From the NCBI GenBank assembly GCA_964035575.1, contig OZ037854.1:744001-808000 (forward strand): DNA of 64,000 nt. The letters run 5' to 3'. A model generated the notes under the pieces. The model had not been told where the DNA came from, made no database searches, and saw only the letters and a program-made list of their open reading frames with translations. Positions 10,443 through 20,338 of this stretch are shown in pieces (position 1 is the first letter of the stretch; each line of letters begins with the position of its first letter). The stretch comes from Rhynchopus sp. YZ270_cl-10 (Eukaryota > Euglenozoa > Diplonemea > Diplonemida > Diplonemidae). Position numbers and translations under genes: made by a program.

Positions 10443-10540
10443 GCTCTACTGCGCAGCTAATACTGCGCGATAACGAATGTGATCAAAGTGACTAAGCACA
10501 GAGAGGCTTAGGATCATCTTATAAACTTTTCTTTCTTCAG
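10443..10540 (+). repeat. family D hairpin module with upstream extension
   Basis: A GCGCAG..CTGCGC stem and GATAACGAATGTGATCAAAG lead into GTGACTAAGC, loop ACAGAGAG, GCTTAG, then ATCTTATAAACTTTTC and TTCAG. The same extension precedes the D module at 29637. Confidence 0.75.
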
Positions 10541-10647
10541 TTTCCCTGTACACAACTCCCAAGCGCAACACTCCGGGGGTTCGATGACCCACGGAGTGTC
10601 AGTGCCTGCGTCCCCGAGGCGTTTGCACTATCAACTTCACTTTTCTA
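10541..10647 (+). repeat. family A repeat, near full length
   Basis: An outer stem CACTCCG/CGGAGTG encloses GGGGGTTCGATGACCC. Next come CAGTGCCTGCGTCC, CGAGGCG and the end TTTGCACTATCAACTTCAC plus T-run. I see no gene in the following 10648-11102. Confidence 0.75.
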
Positions 10648-11102
10648 TACGGTAATAACTTGATACGTGGGGTGTATGTGAAACTGCTATACACATTTTA
10701 GATATCACCAGATCGTGGAAACTGAGATACCCGGTCGGGGCTGTCGTTTCTGGACCCCCACTCTTCCGGAATTTCATATCAGAATCACTCGGAAGTAGCA
10801 AACCGGCAATCCGGACCTCTCGCCAATCACAGACCCTCTATTGTGTCGTACCAAGGTTAACTCTGCCTTCCCACATTCACGGAGAGATGAAGTGTGTTGT
10901 CTGTATTTCCTCCAGGCCAGAGGGGTATGCGGGACTATTTTGTTTTGTCCTCAGGGAGGTATAACGTCCCTACTAAAATACAAAAGTTAAACCCTGGCTA
11001 CGGTATAAATGCCGGGCAAGTGGCTTCCCCATGCTATGAAGGGTGTTTGCATTCGGAGCATGAAAAACAGCGACCAACAGTTAGGTCTAAGCCTGTTCTA
11101 TT

Positions 11103-11437
11103 GGGTGTGCACGTCTTTCTTACACAGGTTCAATTAATAACGTGAGGTCAGCTAATATTTTCCTTTGTCTTTCCTTTCACCTCACCCCCCCCTTTTTTTT
11201 TTCTCAGTGTGCTTGGAGGGTCTCCTTCACTATCGTCACCCCTTTTCTTGCTGGCAACAGCATGTGTTGTGACGTAGTTAATAAAAAAATACCTTCGAAA
11301 CAGACCCATGGACATTCTTGGGGCAGTGGCCGGATACAGTGCGTTGTTCATACAAAGTTGAGGCTCCAGCGCAGTGGCGTTGTAAATACTGTGACCCACC
11401 AAGTTCACCCAACTGTCCTCTCACTTTTTCAACTTAC
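11103..11437 (+). repeat. family I segmental repeat, left half, copy 1
   Basis: It matches 14075-14395 at high identity (CACGTCTTTCTTACACA ... CAACTGTCCTCTCACTTTTT). The paired right halves are 12322-12521 and 14428-14640. Copy 1 holds about 0.9 kb between its halves, whereas copy 2 holds only the end of a family A repeat. Confidence 0.8.
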
Positions 11438-12065
11438 CTTCCTTCACCCCCCCTGTAAGGGCAACCGTAGGTGAAGTAAGGTATAGTATTGAAATCGATG
11501 TGGGGGGGGAGTAAAGGGTCAATTTTACAAAACCAGATTTTGAGGAAAATTTAAGCCGAAAATGGGCCCCACGTATAAGGAACCGGGCTCATATTTCTCA
11601 AAATTTAAGTGGTCAAAAAATTGTCCAATTTTCGAGATTGACCCCACCACTGCACGGGCGGAGCCCAAAAATGCAAATAAGGACCCTTTTTAATTTGTTC
11701 TCTTGAAATGTGTAATTTCATGTTTTCGCGAAAAAAATAACAACTGATCCTACAAGGGTTGAAGGAAGGTGGTTGAAAACAACAATAACAACAAGGACAA
11801 GTAATTTGGTGTGGCTAACTCCAAAAATAAAGTGTAATTTTTGTACTTCTTTTGTACTTTTTTTGTAGCCACACCATAATTGCTAAGAAAAAAGCGGGGT
11901 GTGCTGTGGAAAACTCCGCGCGCTTTTCGAAACCACCGTAGCATCCTGGCGATTTGCTGGAGGTGCTGATGTGCCTGGTGTGATCGATGTGTTGTAGTCT
12001 GTGCATTCTGTGTTCCTTCCGCACTGCTCCAACGACGACGACAATGTGGGGAGTCTGTGGACAAA

Positions 12066-12189
12066 AACGAGCTGGAACACGCCGAGCCTGCCGAGCCGAC
12101 GTCCAACAACGCTATCGAGCAGATGGTGCTGGACGAAGAGGACAGACCCCTCTTCTTGAACGTTTCAGATGCTGGCGTCCCAGTGGGTC
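12066..12189 (+). pseudogene. exon-like fragment within the family I copy 1 insert
   Basis: One frame reads NELEHAEPAEPTSNNAIEQM and continues through LDEEDRPLFLNVSDAG to a TAG at 12187-12189. The acidic, low-complexity-free composition resembles a last exon. No homologous gene is recognised and no upstream exon was found. It is weakly supported. Confidence 0.25.
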
Positions 12190-12321
12190 TGGCAGCGTAC
12201 GAAGAGCGTTAGCATACCTGCAGAAGAGCAGAATGCTGGGCGTATTGTAGATTATTTCTACAGGATGGAGTTCCACATCACACCCCGTTTTTTTTCCGAT
12301 AGCAATTACTTGTTTTTTCTT

Positions 12322-12521
12322 CCCGGTCAATTTTAATTTTGATTATTTTGTCTTTTGTTTATCTAGGGGATAATTGTTGAGTGTTTCCACACTGAACTTA
12401 TTTTCCCCCCTGATGCAACTCCCCGCTCGAACTCTTTACGATCTTACCCACCCCCCCGCTCAACTCCAGGAAGAAAAAATAATAACTTAGGCAAGAAGGG
12501 GTTTGTATTTTCAGTCATATT
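12322..12521 (+). repeat. family I segmental repeat, right half, copy 1
   Basis: It matches 14428-14640 (TTTTAATTTTGATTATTTTG, then TGAGTGTTTCCACACTGAAC, then AACTTAGGCAAGAAG). Confidence 0.8.
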
Positions 12522-12588
12522 TAGGTGACGAAGCACCAGAGGCTTTGTCACCTAGGTTAATCCAATGAATTTTTTTTTCCCTCTTCTT
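12522..12588 (+). repeat. family D module inserted in the family I repeat (filled site)
   Basis: It has a perfect extended stem: AGGTGAC..AAGC pairs with GCTT..GTCACCT around the loop ACCAGAG, followed by a T-rich tail. At the matching place in copy 2 (about 14636) the module is absent, and TATTT runs straight into TGAGGCGTTTTTGCAC. Confidence 0.85.
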
Positions 12589-12819
12589 TTGAGGCGTTTT
12601 TGCACTTTCAACCCCATTTTCTCTGTCGCTTCTCTCCCTTACAAAAAAATGGTACAGCGTTTTTGCACGATTCTCCACCTGGCGTTTATGGTCGATCTCG
12701 AGAGGAAAAAGGGCACTGCAAATTGAGGACGGAGTCACGACCCGTGAGTTTTACAAGGCTCTGGGCGGCATGATTTGGTGACTGAATTCCACTGGGAGGT
12801 GTTTTTCTTATTTTTTTTT

Positions 12820-12930
12820 GGTGCACTGTTCACAAGAGGGCTTTGTATTTCAACTCTACCTTTTTTTATTTTGTCTTTCAAGTTTTCAAGGTGTGTATGC
12901 CCGAGAAGCACATACATCTTTCAAGTTTTC
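12820..12930 (+). repeat. family C module followed by family E module
   Basis: The C module is GTGCACTGTTCACAAGAGGG then CTTTGTATTTCAACTCTAC and T-run. The E module begins GTGTGTATGC, loop CCGAGAA, GCACATACATC. Both lie in plus orientation. The remaining 12931-13235 has poly-A/T tracts and a family L fragment (GGCTGCGTTCAACGAAAAT) and no gene. Confidence 0.7.
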
Positions 12931-13235
12931 TTTCTTTCCTCGAACAAAAAAAAAAAAAAAAAAAAAAACACTCACACACACAGACTGTTCTGCGTCCTCC
13001 CTGGCGGCGACTCCAGGACGATCGGTTTTCTTTACTTTCTCAACCGCGTCGCACTCCCTTTGGGCTTGAGGCTGCGTTCAACGAAAATAATCTTCCCTTT
13101 CCGAGTCGTGTTACCAAGATCAGGTGTCGACCGAAGTGTCCGTTTTTTTATATTTTTTTTTAAATTGTGATTGCATTTTTCTTACCGGTAGTTTTCGTAG
13201 AATATTTAGTAAACCATTGTCTGTTTCCATTATTA

Positions 13236-13565
13236 TTATGTGCTCATACAAAGAAATCCTACCCAGTGTATCGGGCTCTATTTACGTAGGGCAGGGTACG
13301 CTTTTTCTTAGTGTTGAGTTTGTCAAGTCAACAAGGTGCCTTCTGCATTCCGAACTGTTCCAACCATATGCCCTTTGAGGTGTGCTGGGTAAAGCACCCT
13401 CATCGGGTTGGTACGCATAAGGGAAACAATTCCTCCGCATTCCTCTCTTTTTGCTTTGGTACACTGTCACGAAAGGGCTTTGTATTTCATCTCTACTCTT
13501 CTTTCAATCACTCTCAGGCACAGTGTCAATTTACGAGGTCAAAGTGGGCATCTATTGACATCGTG
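13236..13565 (+). repeat. family H repeat, copy 2 (filled site)
   Basis: It matches 9271-9553, with one extra block at 13455-13503 that is a family C hairpin module. Confidence 0.85.
13455..13503 (+). repeat. family C module inserted within family H copy 2
   Basis: GGTACACTGTCACGAAAGGG followed by CTTTGTATTTCATCTCTAC and TCTTCTTT. Relative to copy 1 it is a clean about 49-base insertion. CTTT on both sides may be a short target duplication. Confidence 0.85.
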
Positions 13566-13663
13566 TCCTGGGAGTGGCTGGTGTCTTTTGCAGTGTGTGT
13601 GTGTGTTTGTTTGTTTGTTTATTTATTTTATCCACTCGAGTGAAGCTTTATTTTTTTTTTAAC

Positions 13664-13860
13664 ACAGGCCTAATTACCCTGTGTTTGCAATGATCCCCGT
13701 TCATCTGGCTGATGAGTGGAAGCGGGAGTAGCACATATCAGATGTAAACCACGAAATGGGTGTAGGATTGCATGGTTGGGTGTCCACCCCCCGGTACAGC
13801 CGGTCATTGTACCAAGGTCACTGTTCACGAGAGGGCTTTGTATTTCAACCCTACTTCATT
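13664..13860 (+). repeat. family C repeat, long form
   Basis: It begins ACACAGGCCTAATTACCCTG, continues with GATGAGTGGAAGCGGGAGTA and AACCACGAAATGG, and has a GTGTCCACCCC..GGTACAGCCGGTCA middle. It ends in the C hairpin module. Other long forms lie at 24250, 27480 and 31075. The interval 13861-14074 shows no gene. Confidence 0.75.
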
Positions 13861-14074
13861 TACAAGGGGGTGGGTCTTTTTGTAACCGCTTTTTAGGCAG
13901 GAGTACACGTGCACACATTCACAAGCCCCTGCAAAAAGGGCTCGAAAAAAGCTTCCCTCTCGAAGACAAAGTATTGTATTGTGTGAAAATACCGCATATT
14001 TCACCAACTCGGTGAAACAAACGCGTTATTTTTCACACCAATAAATAGCCATAATTTTTTTGTTACTCCATGGG

Positions 14075-14640
14075 TGTGCACGTCTTTCTTACACATTTTC
14101 AATTAATAACGTGAGGTCAGCTAATATTTTCCTTTGTCTTTCCTTTCACCTCACCCCCCCCTTTTTTTTTTCTCAGTGTGCTTGGAGGGTCTCCTTCACT
14201 ATCGTCACCCCTTTTCTTGCTGGCAACAGCATGTGTTGTGACGTAGTTAATAAAAAATACCTTCGAAACAGACCCATGGACATTCTTGGGGCAGTGGCCG
14301 AATACAGTGCGTTGTTCACTTGAGGCTCCAGCGCAGCGGGCGTTGTAAATACTGTGTCCCACCAAGTTCACCCAACTGTCCTCTCACTTTTTTTTCTTGG
14401 CGTTTGCACTATCAACTTCACTTTTTTTCCGGTCCTTTTAATTTTGATTATTTTGTTTTATGGTAGGGGAGAGATTTGTTGAGTGTTTCCACACTGAACT
14501 TATTCCCCCCCGGCCATCCCCCTGATGCAACTCCCCGCTCAACTCTTACGATCTCTTCCCCCTCCCCCGGCTCAACTCCAAGAAAAAAATAGTAACTTAG
14601 GCAAGAAGAGGGATTTGTATTTTCAGTCTTATTTTGAGGC
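14075..14640 (+). repeat. family I segmental repeat, copy 2
   Basis: The two halves, 14075-14395 and 14428-14640, match copy 1. Between them sits the 3' end of a family A repeat (GGCGTTTGCACTATCAACTT). Confidence 0.8.
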
Positions 14641-14844
14641 GTTTTTGCACTTTTTTCAACTCGTCGTTCTTTTGCTTCTTTGGGCAATAGTACCACATTT
14701 TGAGTGATTCTCTTCTGATGGATATAGAGCACATTGAAGAAGAAAGAGTGGGGAAGATGAACCCGGAGTCGCGTCGTTTGATTTCTAAATACTTTCAATT
14801 CTGTGAACTGAAAGTATATGAATCTAATTTTGTTTTTTTTTGCA

Positions 14845-15405
14845 TGGTTGGGTATCCACCTCGGTACAACCGGTCATTGTACCAAAGGTACACTGTTCAC
14901 GAGAGGGCTTTATATTTCAACTCTACCTTTTTTCCCCCCCACATATTTTACTCACTCACCCCACAATGTGATGCTCTCTCCAGGATTAGCAACCCGGGGA
15001 TTGTGCTCCATTTCCCTCACCTACACAGCGAACCGGGAAAGAAGGCCCCCAGTCGGACCCCACTGTCAATTCTCTAGGGGTCAATTTTATGAACTGGGCG
15101 AAGCTACTGACTAGATGAATTGGTGCATTTTTTTGATTTCAAGAAAATTTAACTGACAACATATGCAGCATATTAGATGTGTGTCCGAGAGAGTTTCATT
15201 CATTTGTTGAAGGTTTCTTTCTAATTTTTTTTTATTTTAAACCACGAAATGGATTGTAGGACTGCATGGTTGGGGGTCCACCCCGGCACACCAAGGTACA
15301 CTGTAACGAGAGGGCTGTTGTATTTCAAGTTCACTTTTTTTTTTGCCCACGGAGTGTCAGTGCCTGCGTCCCAGAGGCGTTTGCACTATAAACTTCACTT
15401 TTTTG
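14845..15405 (+). repeat. two family C repeats and one family A repeat
   Basis: C repeats lie at about 14845-14940 and 15238-15345. They are followed at once by a family A repeat at 15345-15405 (GGAGTGTCAGTGCCTGCGTC, then AGAGGCGTTTGCAC). The spacer 14941-15237 and the stretch 15406-15755 show no gene. Confidence 0.7.
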
Positions 15406-15755
15406 CACGTGTTTGACAGATAGGCAGTCACTTTGGAAATGGTGCTTTGTGTTTGAAGAAAAAAAGTCTTGTCGTTATTATTCTCTCGCTCTCGAAACTC
15501 CCTGACCCACCCACCCATCACCTCATGTTACACCCTTCCACCAAAATCGACCAGAAAATGGTTGTAAATACGATTTTTTCAACCAATAGGCATGTAAGGT
15601 CAACCCCGGGTATTAGTGCCGGTATCACATGAACGCCCGTTACTTCACCGTCGTGTGAGGCCCTCGATTCGAGTAGCATGAAATACCACCCCCTTAGCCC
15701 CCCTACCGTACCCCTCGCAGAGACAACAATATTTTTTTATATTTTTCAATAGAAA

Positions 15756-17754
15756 ATGAGTGAAACACCAACCCCACCGCACATCCAGCCCCCAGCACCG
15801 GGCGTGGACGAGATTGTAGAAGATTCTGGGCTGACCTTGGAGGAATTAGAGGAGAGGATTCTGGCACAGCGCGAGGTGGCAAAGGGGCTGCGGGAGGAGG
15901 TGGACGAGCTGCGCAATGGGGCTGATGCTGCAGGGGATTCGATCACAACGAAGCAGAGGACGTTGGACAGCCTGCTGACGAGCGAGGAGAATATGGCGGT
16001 TGGGTTTGGGGGGGTGGGTGAAGAGGTGGAGGCGGCCCAGGCAGAGCTGGTTGCCACAGAGACAGCGAATGCAGCACGGAAGGAAGCGGTGGAGGCAAGC
16101 CAGCGCCGTCTAAGCGAAACCGCCGCCACGCACGCCGAAGAGCTGGCCACTGCCGAGGCTGCCCTCACCGCTGCCTTCACACAGTACACTACCGAGGTAA
16201 ACGCCGCCGCCCAGACACGTGCCACCACACTTGCCGCAGTGGAAGCCATCAACACCGAGCTCGACGAAGAAACCGTGCGCCTCGCAGAGCAACTCAAAAA
16301 GTACCAACCGAAATCAGCAAAGAAAGGACGCAAGGTGCCGACATTGGTGGAAGCGGAGGTGGCCAAAGTGGAGGCGGCGTGCAGGGTATGTGGGTCGTAT
16401 TGCTCAATGGTGGAAAAAAAAACAACAACAAACAAACAGGAAGCGTACGAAATCACAAAGCTCGGGAAGCAGCTCCACGACTTGAAATCGGCCGTCTCAG
16501 CAGGCAAGCATTGTCTCGAGCTCCGAGAGAAGCAGTTGGTATGTGTTTTGAGACATTGCGAGAGGCTGAGGATCATCTTACCAAACCCCTTCTTCAAACA
16601 CTTATGCATGCACGATGAGGCATGCTCAGCTTTTCTTCGATGTTTTGTCGACTTTGGTAGAGATCTATTGTGTTGATAGACACGTTCATCTTTCCTCTTG
16701 GGCCTAGATAAGAGACTCTTGAAATGGCGTCTGAGCGATGTGTCTTGAGGTTGGGGAACTGACGATATCACCACATCACATCACACTAAAGGCCATATTC
16801 TGCGCAAGAATTACCCTCTAGGCATCAAATCACATCACACTACCAAAGGGCGATGTTCTGCGCAAGAATAACCCTCACAAGGCCTCCACATCACACACTA
16901 CCACAACAGGAGACATACGGCGACTACAAGGCGGAGTACGAATGCTCCAAGGAATGCGTCCAGAATACACACGTAGACCGCGCTAATGTACTGCCCCACC
17001 TCTCCCCCTCCCCTCCCCCACACGCATCCTCCACACTTCACCCACACCCCTCCCCATCCACAGCTCCTTGCAGACCTCAAGGCCGAAGAAGCGCGCCTCA
17101 GAAGCCTTGTCGACAAGACAGACGAAGAGCTGTCGCATGCTCTTGACGCTGAGCGTGAGGCAGCGGTGGCGGCGTACGAGGCTGCGATGGTTGAGCGTGG
17201 TACAGAGGTGGGGCTGGACGTAGCGGTGGTTGGGGCTGATGTGCTGGAGATGTGGGGGGCGGAGGAGGCCAAGGTGAAGCTGGCAGAGGAGGAGGAGGAC
17301 AACACCGCAGACCATGTTGCGGCTCTGGATGCAAGAACGGCAGAGCTCGAGACACTCGTCGCAGCTAACAAAACGACGCTCCTCGAGAAGCGTGACGAAG
17401 TGCTCGCACAGCACAAAATCAACACCCGCCAGGCAGCCACCCTCATCGCAAAACACAACCAAAAGATCCGCATGCCCGAAGACCCGGAGATTATCAAAGA
17501 GTATCTCAATGAACTCAAACGGTATGCACTCCTTTTTTTCTTTTCTTTCACCGTACCGAGGTCGACCGAACTCAACAACGTTTTAAATCGCCATAGATCG
17601 ACTATTTTCTTCCGTTAAATTGCCGATTATGGCTGCAACGAAAATAATTTTCCTATTGTCAAAGATCAACATATCTAACTATATTTCCCCACACAGGAAC
17701 AAAAGGACGCAGGGTGGAGGTGCCGGAGGGAAGACAAGGAAGACAAAGAAGTAG
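15756..17754 (+). CDS. coiled-coil protein, unknown function
   Basis: Exons: 15756-16385, 16440-16538, 16910-16972 (donor uncertain, could extend to 16987), 17064-17521, 17697-17754. Phases fit throughout, giving about 435-440 residues. After a short Pro-rich N-terminus nearly the whole chain is Ala/Glu/Leu-rich heptad coiled coil. Near the C-terminus is KIRMPEDPEIIKEYLNELKR, then a Gly/Lys tail ending RKTKK. Such proteins are common in the cytoskeleton and flagellum, but I cannot name the family. A pyrimidine tract ending CAATAG lies 4 bases before the ATG, a likely trans-splice acceptor. Intron 3 begins with a hairpin module (separate entry). Confidence 0.8.
16539..16660 (+). repeat. D-like and E-like hairpin modules at the 5' end of an intron
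   Basis: The intron donor GTATGTGT starts the block. GCGAGAGGCTGAGGATCATC then matches family D. About 30 bases on, GCATGC, loop ACGATGAG, GCATGC followed by CAGCTTTTCTTC matches family E. The rest of the intron to 16909 contains a tandem-like CATCACACTA/CTGCGCAAGAAT repeat (about 16770-16875). Confidence 0.65.
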
Positions 17755-18156
17755 ACGCGTTTTGTTTTTGGTGTTTTAGAACCGTGAAAAGACCCTGCAT
17801 CAACAAGGCAAAGTGGTTGATGCAATTTTGCTGATTTCCCTCCCTTCCATCCAGGTCTCCTTATAGGTTCGAGATGGATTTGCCACAGGATATTTTTTTT
17901 TCCGGGACATGACACGTGACATGTCCCCATTCTTAGGAATTCTTTTAGTATTCGCGAAGACGATTCTCATGCTCCTCACTTCCCCCATATGTCAATACAA
18001 CAGATCAGACCGTTTGGTCTGGGAGGGTTTGGGGTTTTTTTTCTTCTTCTTGCTCTCAGTTCAATTGGACTATGTAAGTAACATATTTTTCAAAAGATAA
18101 TAATTATAATAAGGGTGTGAGGAAAGCGTTACAAGCTTTTCAATTTATCCCTTCCC

Positions 18157-19103
18157 TGGTGTGACCACCCAAACCGATTCTCCGAGGTTCTTCCGTGGTT
18201 CTTCCGTAGGTACTCCGGTAAGGGGGGTATACTTTTTTTGTGTTGTTTTCGGTTTTCGCCACCCGGGTGGGCTTCGAGACCTGGCAACCGCACACGTACC
18301 CTCAGGTTGTGTAAAAGTGATTTTGCTGACCAAAACATAAAAGTAACGACCAAAAAAAAAAAAAAAACGAAAAATGAATTTTCTAAAGCAAACTGACGGT
18401 GTTGACTTGGCCGTGCAGTCAGACACAGGCCCCTCGACAAGTCAGGACAGTGGCACGTGGGGCACTACTTGGCTGTGCAGTCAGACACCGCGACCCGGAG
18501 GAAAGGGAATGTGATGCACCACCACCGCACGCGGGCCACAAACACTGGGAAAGCCCCCAAGGCGGCCATGGGAAAAATAGTTGCGTATTGCACACAGTAG
18601 GCATAGTATACACAGTATACACAGTATACACAGTATACACAGTATACACAGTATACACAGTATACACAGTATACACAGTATACACAGTATACACAGTATA
18701 CACAGTATACACAGTATACACAGTATACACAGTATACACAGTATACACAGTATACACAGTATACACAGTATACACAGTATACACAGTATACACAGTATAC
18801 ACAGTATACACAGTATACACAGTATACACAGTATACACAGTATACACAGTATACACAGTATACACAGTATACGGGCGGTTTATTTTTTTCAAGGGATTTT
18901 TTCCGTTATTTTCGCGCGAAAATGCCATTTTTGGCACGTTTCAACCAATACAAACCCGTGGTGACCTCTCTCAGTCAAATTTGTGGTCGTTTTCCCCTTG
19001 TGACAGAAACCGAGAACATCAAAAAAAAAGTATACCCCCTAGCAGTTCTCCGAGGTTCCTCCGTGGTTCTTCCGTGGGTTCCCGTACCCCTTGAATCACA
19101 CCA
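18157..19103. mobile_element. 947-bp element related to 3818-3941, with nested insertion
   Basis: The ends are TGGTGTGA and TCACACCA, flanked by TTCCC on both sides (18152-18156 and 19104-19108). Its outer about 75 bases on each side match the two halves of the 124-bp element. The middle, from about 18232 to 19029, has its own inverted ends (TTTTTTTGTGTTGTTTTCGG against TTTTTTTTTGATGTTCTCGG). GTATAC borders it on both sides, where the short element has a single GTATAG. This indicates a second element inserted into the first. I see nothing coding inside. The interval 17755-18156 shows no gene. Confidence 0.8.
18606..18872. repeat. minisatellite, 9-bp unit GTATACACA, about 30 copies
   Basis: A near-perfect tandem array lies inside the nested insertion. 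Long open frames across it (VYT or HSI repeats) are artefacts of the unit length. Confidence 0.97.
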
Positions 19104-19202
19104 TTCCCACTTTTTTTTTTTACTTGAGTTTTAGTAGTTCACGTTCTTTTTGTTCTGCCTGGGCAGCGTGGCTTTCTTTTACATTCGCGATTTTTTTTTT
19201 TA

Positions 19203-19375
19203 TGTCACCTCATGAAATGAAGGAGGAAATAGAAACGAAGCATTTTGAACACACTTTGCGGTTCTAGAGACGAACCGCGCTGCAGAGCCACTCCTCACCA
19301 AACAGGTCGAGGTGTGTGCGTTTCACCACAACCTCTCCCATGGGTTTTATCGTGTGATGAGTGTTAAGTTTCTAT
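19203..19375 (+). repeat. family G repeat, copy 1 (second copy at 47805-47975)
   Basis: TGTCACCTCATGAAATGAAG, GAACACAC, CGCGCTGCAGAGCCACTCC and CTCCCATGGGTTTTATCGTG occur in the same order in both copies. The second copy lies inside an intron. Confidence 0.85.
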
Positions 19376-19497
19376 TTCCCCCGTTTTTAGAATCAACAGT
19401 GTGTACGGTAATATTTGCGTCAGACTCAAAATAATCTCTTGACGTCTCCTTTTAGATATAGACTTATCCTTTATTTCTTTTTTTCTTTTCTTTTCTT

Positions 19498-19565
19498 TTT
19501 TGATAAATTGTTGGAGTAGTGTAGTTGCCTTGGTTGTGTTGCCAACAGTTGTGCAACAATGCATG
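19498..19565 (+). repeat. family J repeat, plus orientation
   Basis: TTGGAGTAGTGTAGTTGCC and GTGTTGCCAACAGTTGTGCA match the reverse complement of 58876-58945. In 19566-20338 I see only a family A-like end (19618-19665) and poly-T tracts, no gene. Confidence 0.7.
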
Positions 19566-20338
19566 TTTTTTTAGCACATTCAACTTCAATTTTTTTATAG
19601 AAAATAAGCGTCAGCTGCATTCGGGAGGCGTTGTGTTTGCACTTTTAACTTCACCTTTTGTTTGCATACGGTGATGGTGGTGGGGGTGTATACTAGGAAC
19701 GTTTATCTTACAAATTCTCTTTGTTTTCTTTTTCTCAAACATTCCAAAAAAAAGCAAGGGTACATTTGTCGCACCCTCTTTGCTTTCTTTTCGTTTCGTT
19801 TGAGAAAAGAAAGTATATGAAATAATTTTTCTTTTAAGGGACCCTCCTGATTCTTACTTACTCCACGGAGAGGAGCAAAAAGGACTGAAGAAGATCGTAT
19901 AGTGCTATACGTGCCTTTTGGAGGAGGTAAAAATCAGATGGGGTACACCAGACGGGCAAACGAAGCGCGGGCAATTCGTAGAGAAACCTAATTGATTGAT
20001 TTTATGATCTCATCAAAAAAAAAAACCGAGACGTATCTTTCAAAAGAGCTTTTCTTTCCGTTCTTCCGTTTCTCCGGTAGCTTTTTTTTTTTCCAACGAC
20101 GTTGGACTCTCTAGGTTCACTTTTTTTTGATAGATTTATTTTTGAAAACAAAACCACTGTGTAGTGTTTGGAGGGAACACACATCTCCCAGTATCCAGTG
20201 AGGAAGAAGAAGCTGTAGTAGATACAATGATTTCCCCTTTTTTTTTCCTCTCAAAATTTTCTCCCATTTGCCACCATTAACACCGTTCATACCTCCGTTT
20301 CCATAAGAAAACACACAACGCACATACACCCATTGATA

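Noticed and set aside
18399-19094. Long open frames in several phases with VYT or HSI tripeptide repeats
   Set aside because: They only reflect the 9-bp tandem unit, which is open in both strands; there are no flanking coding features.
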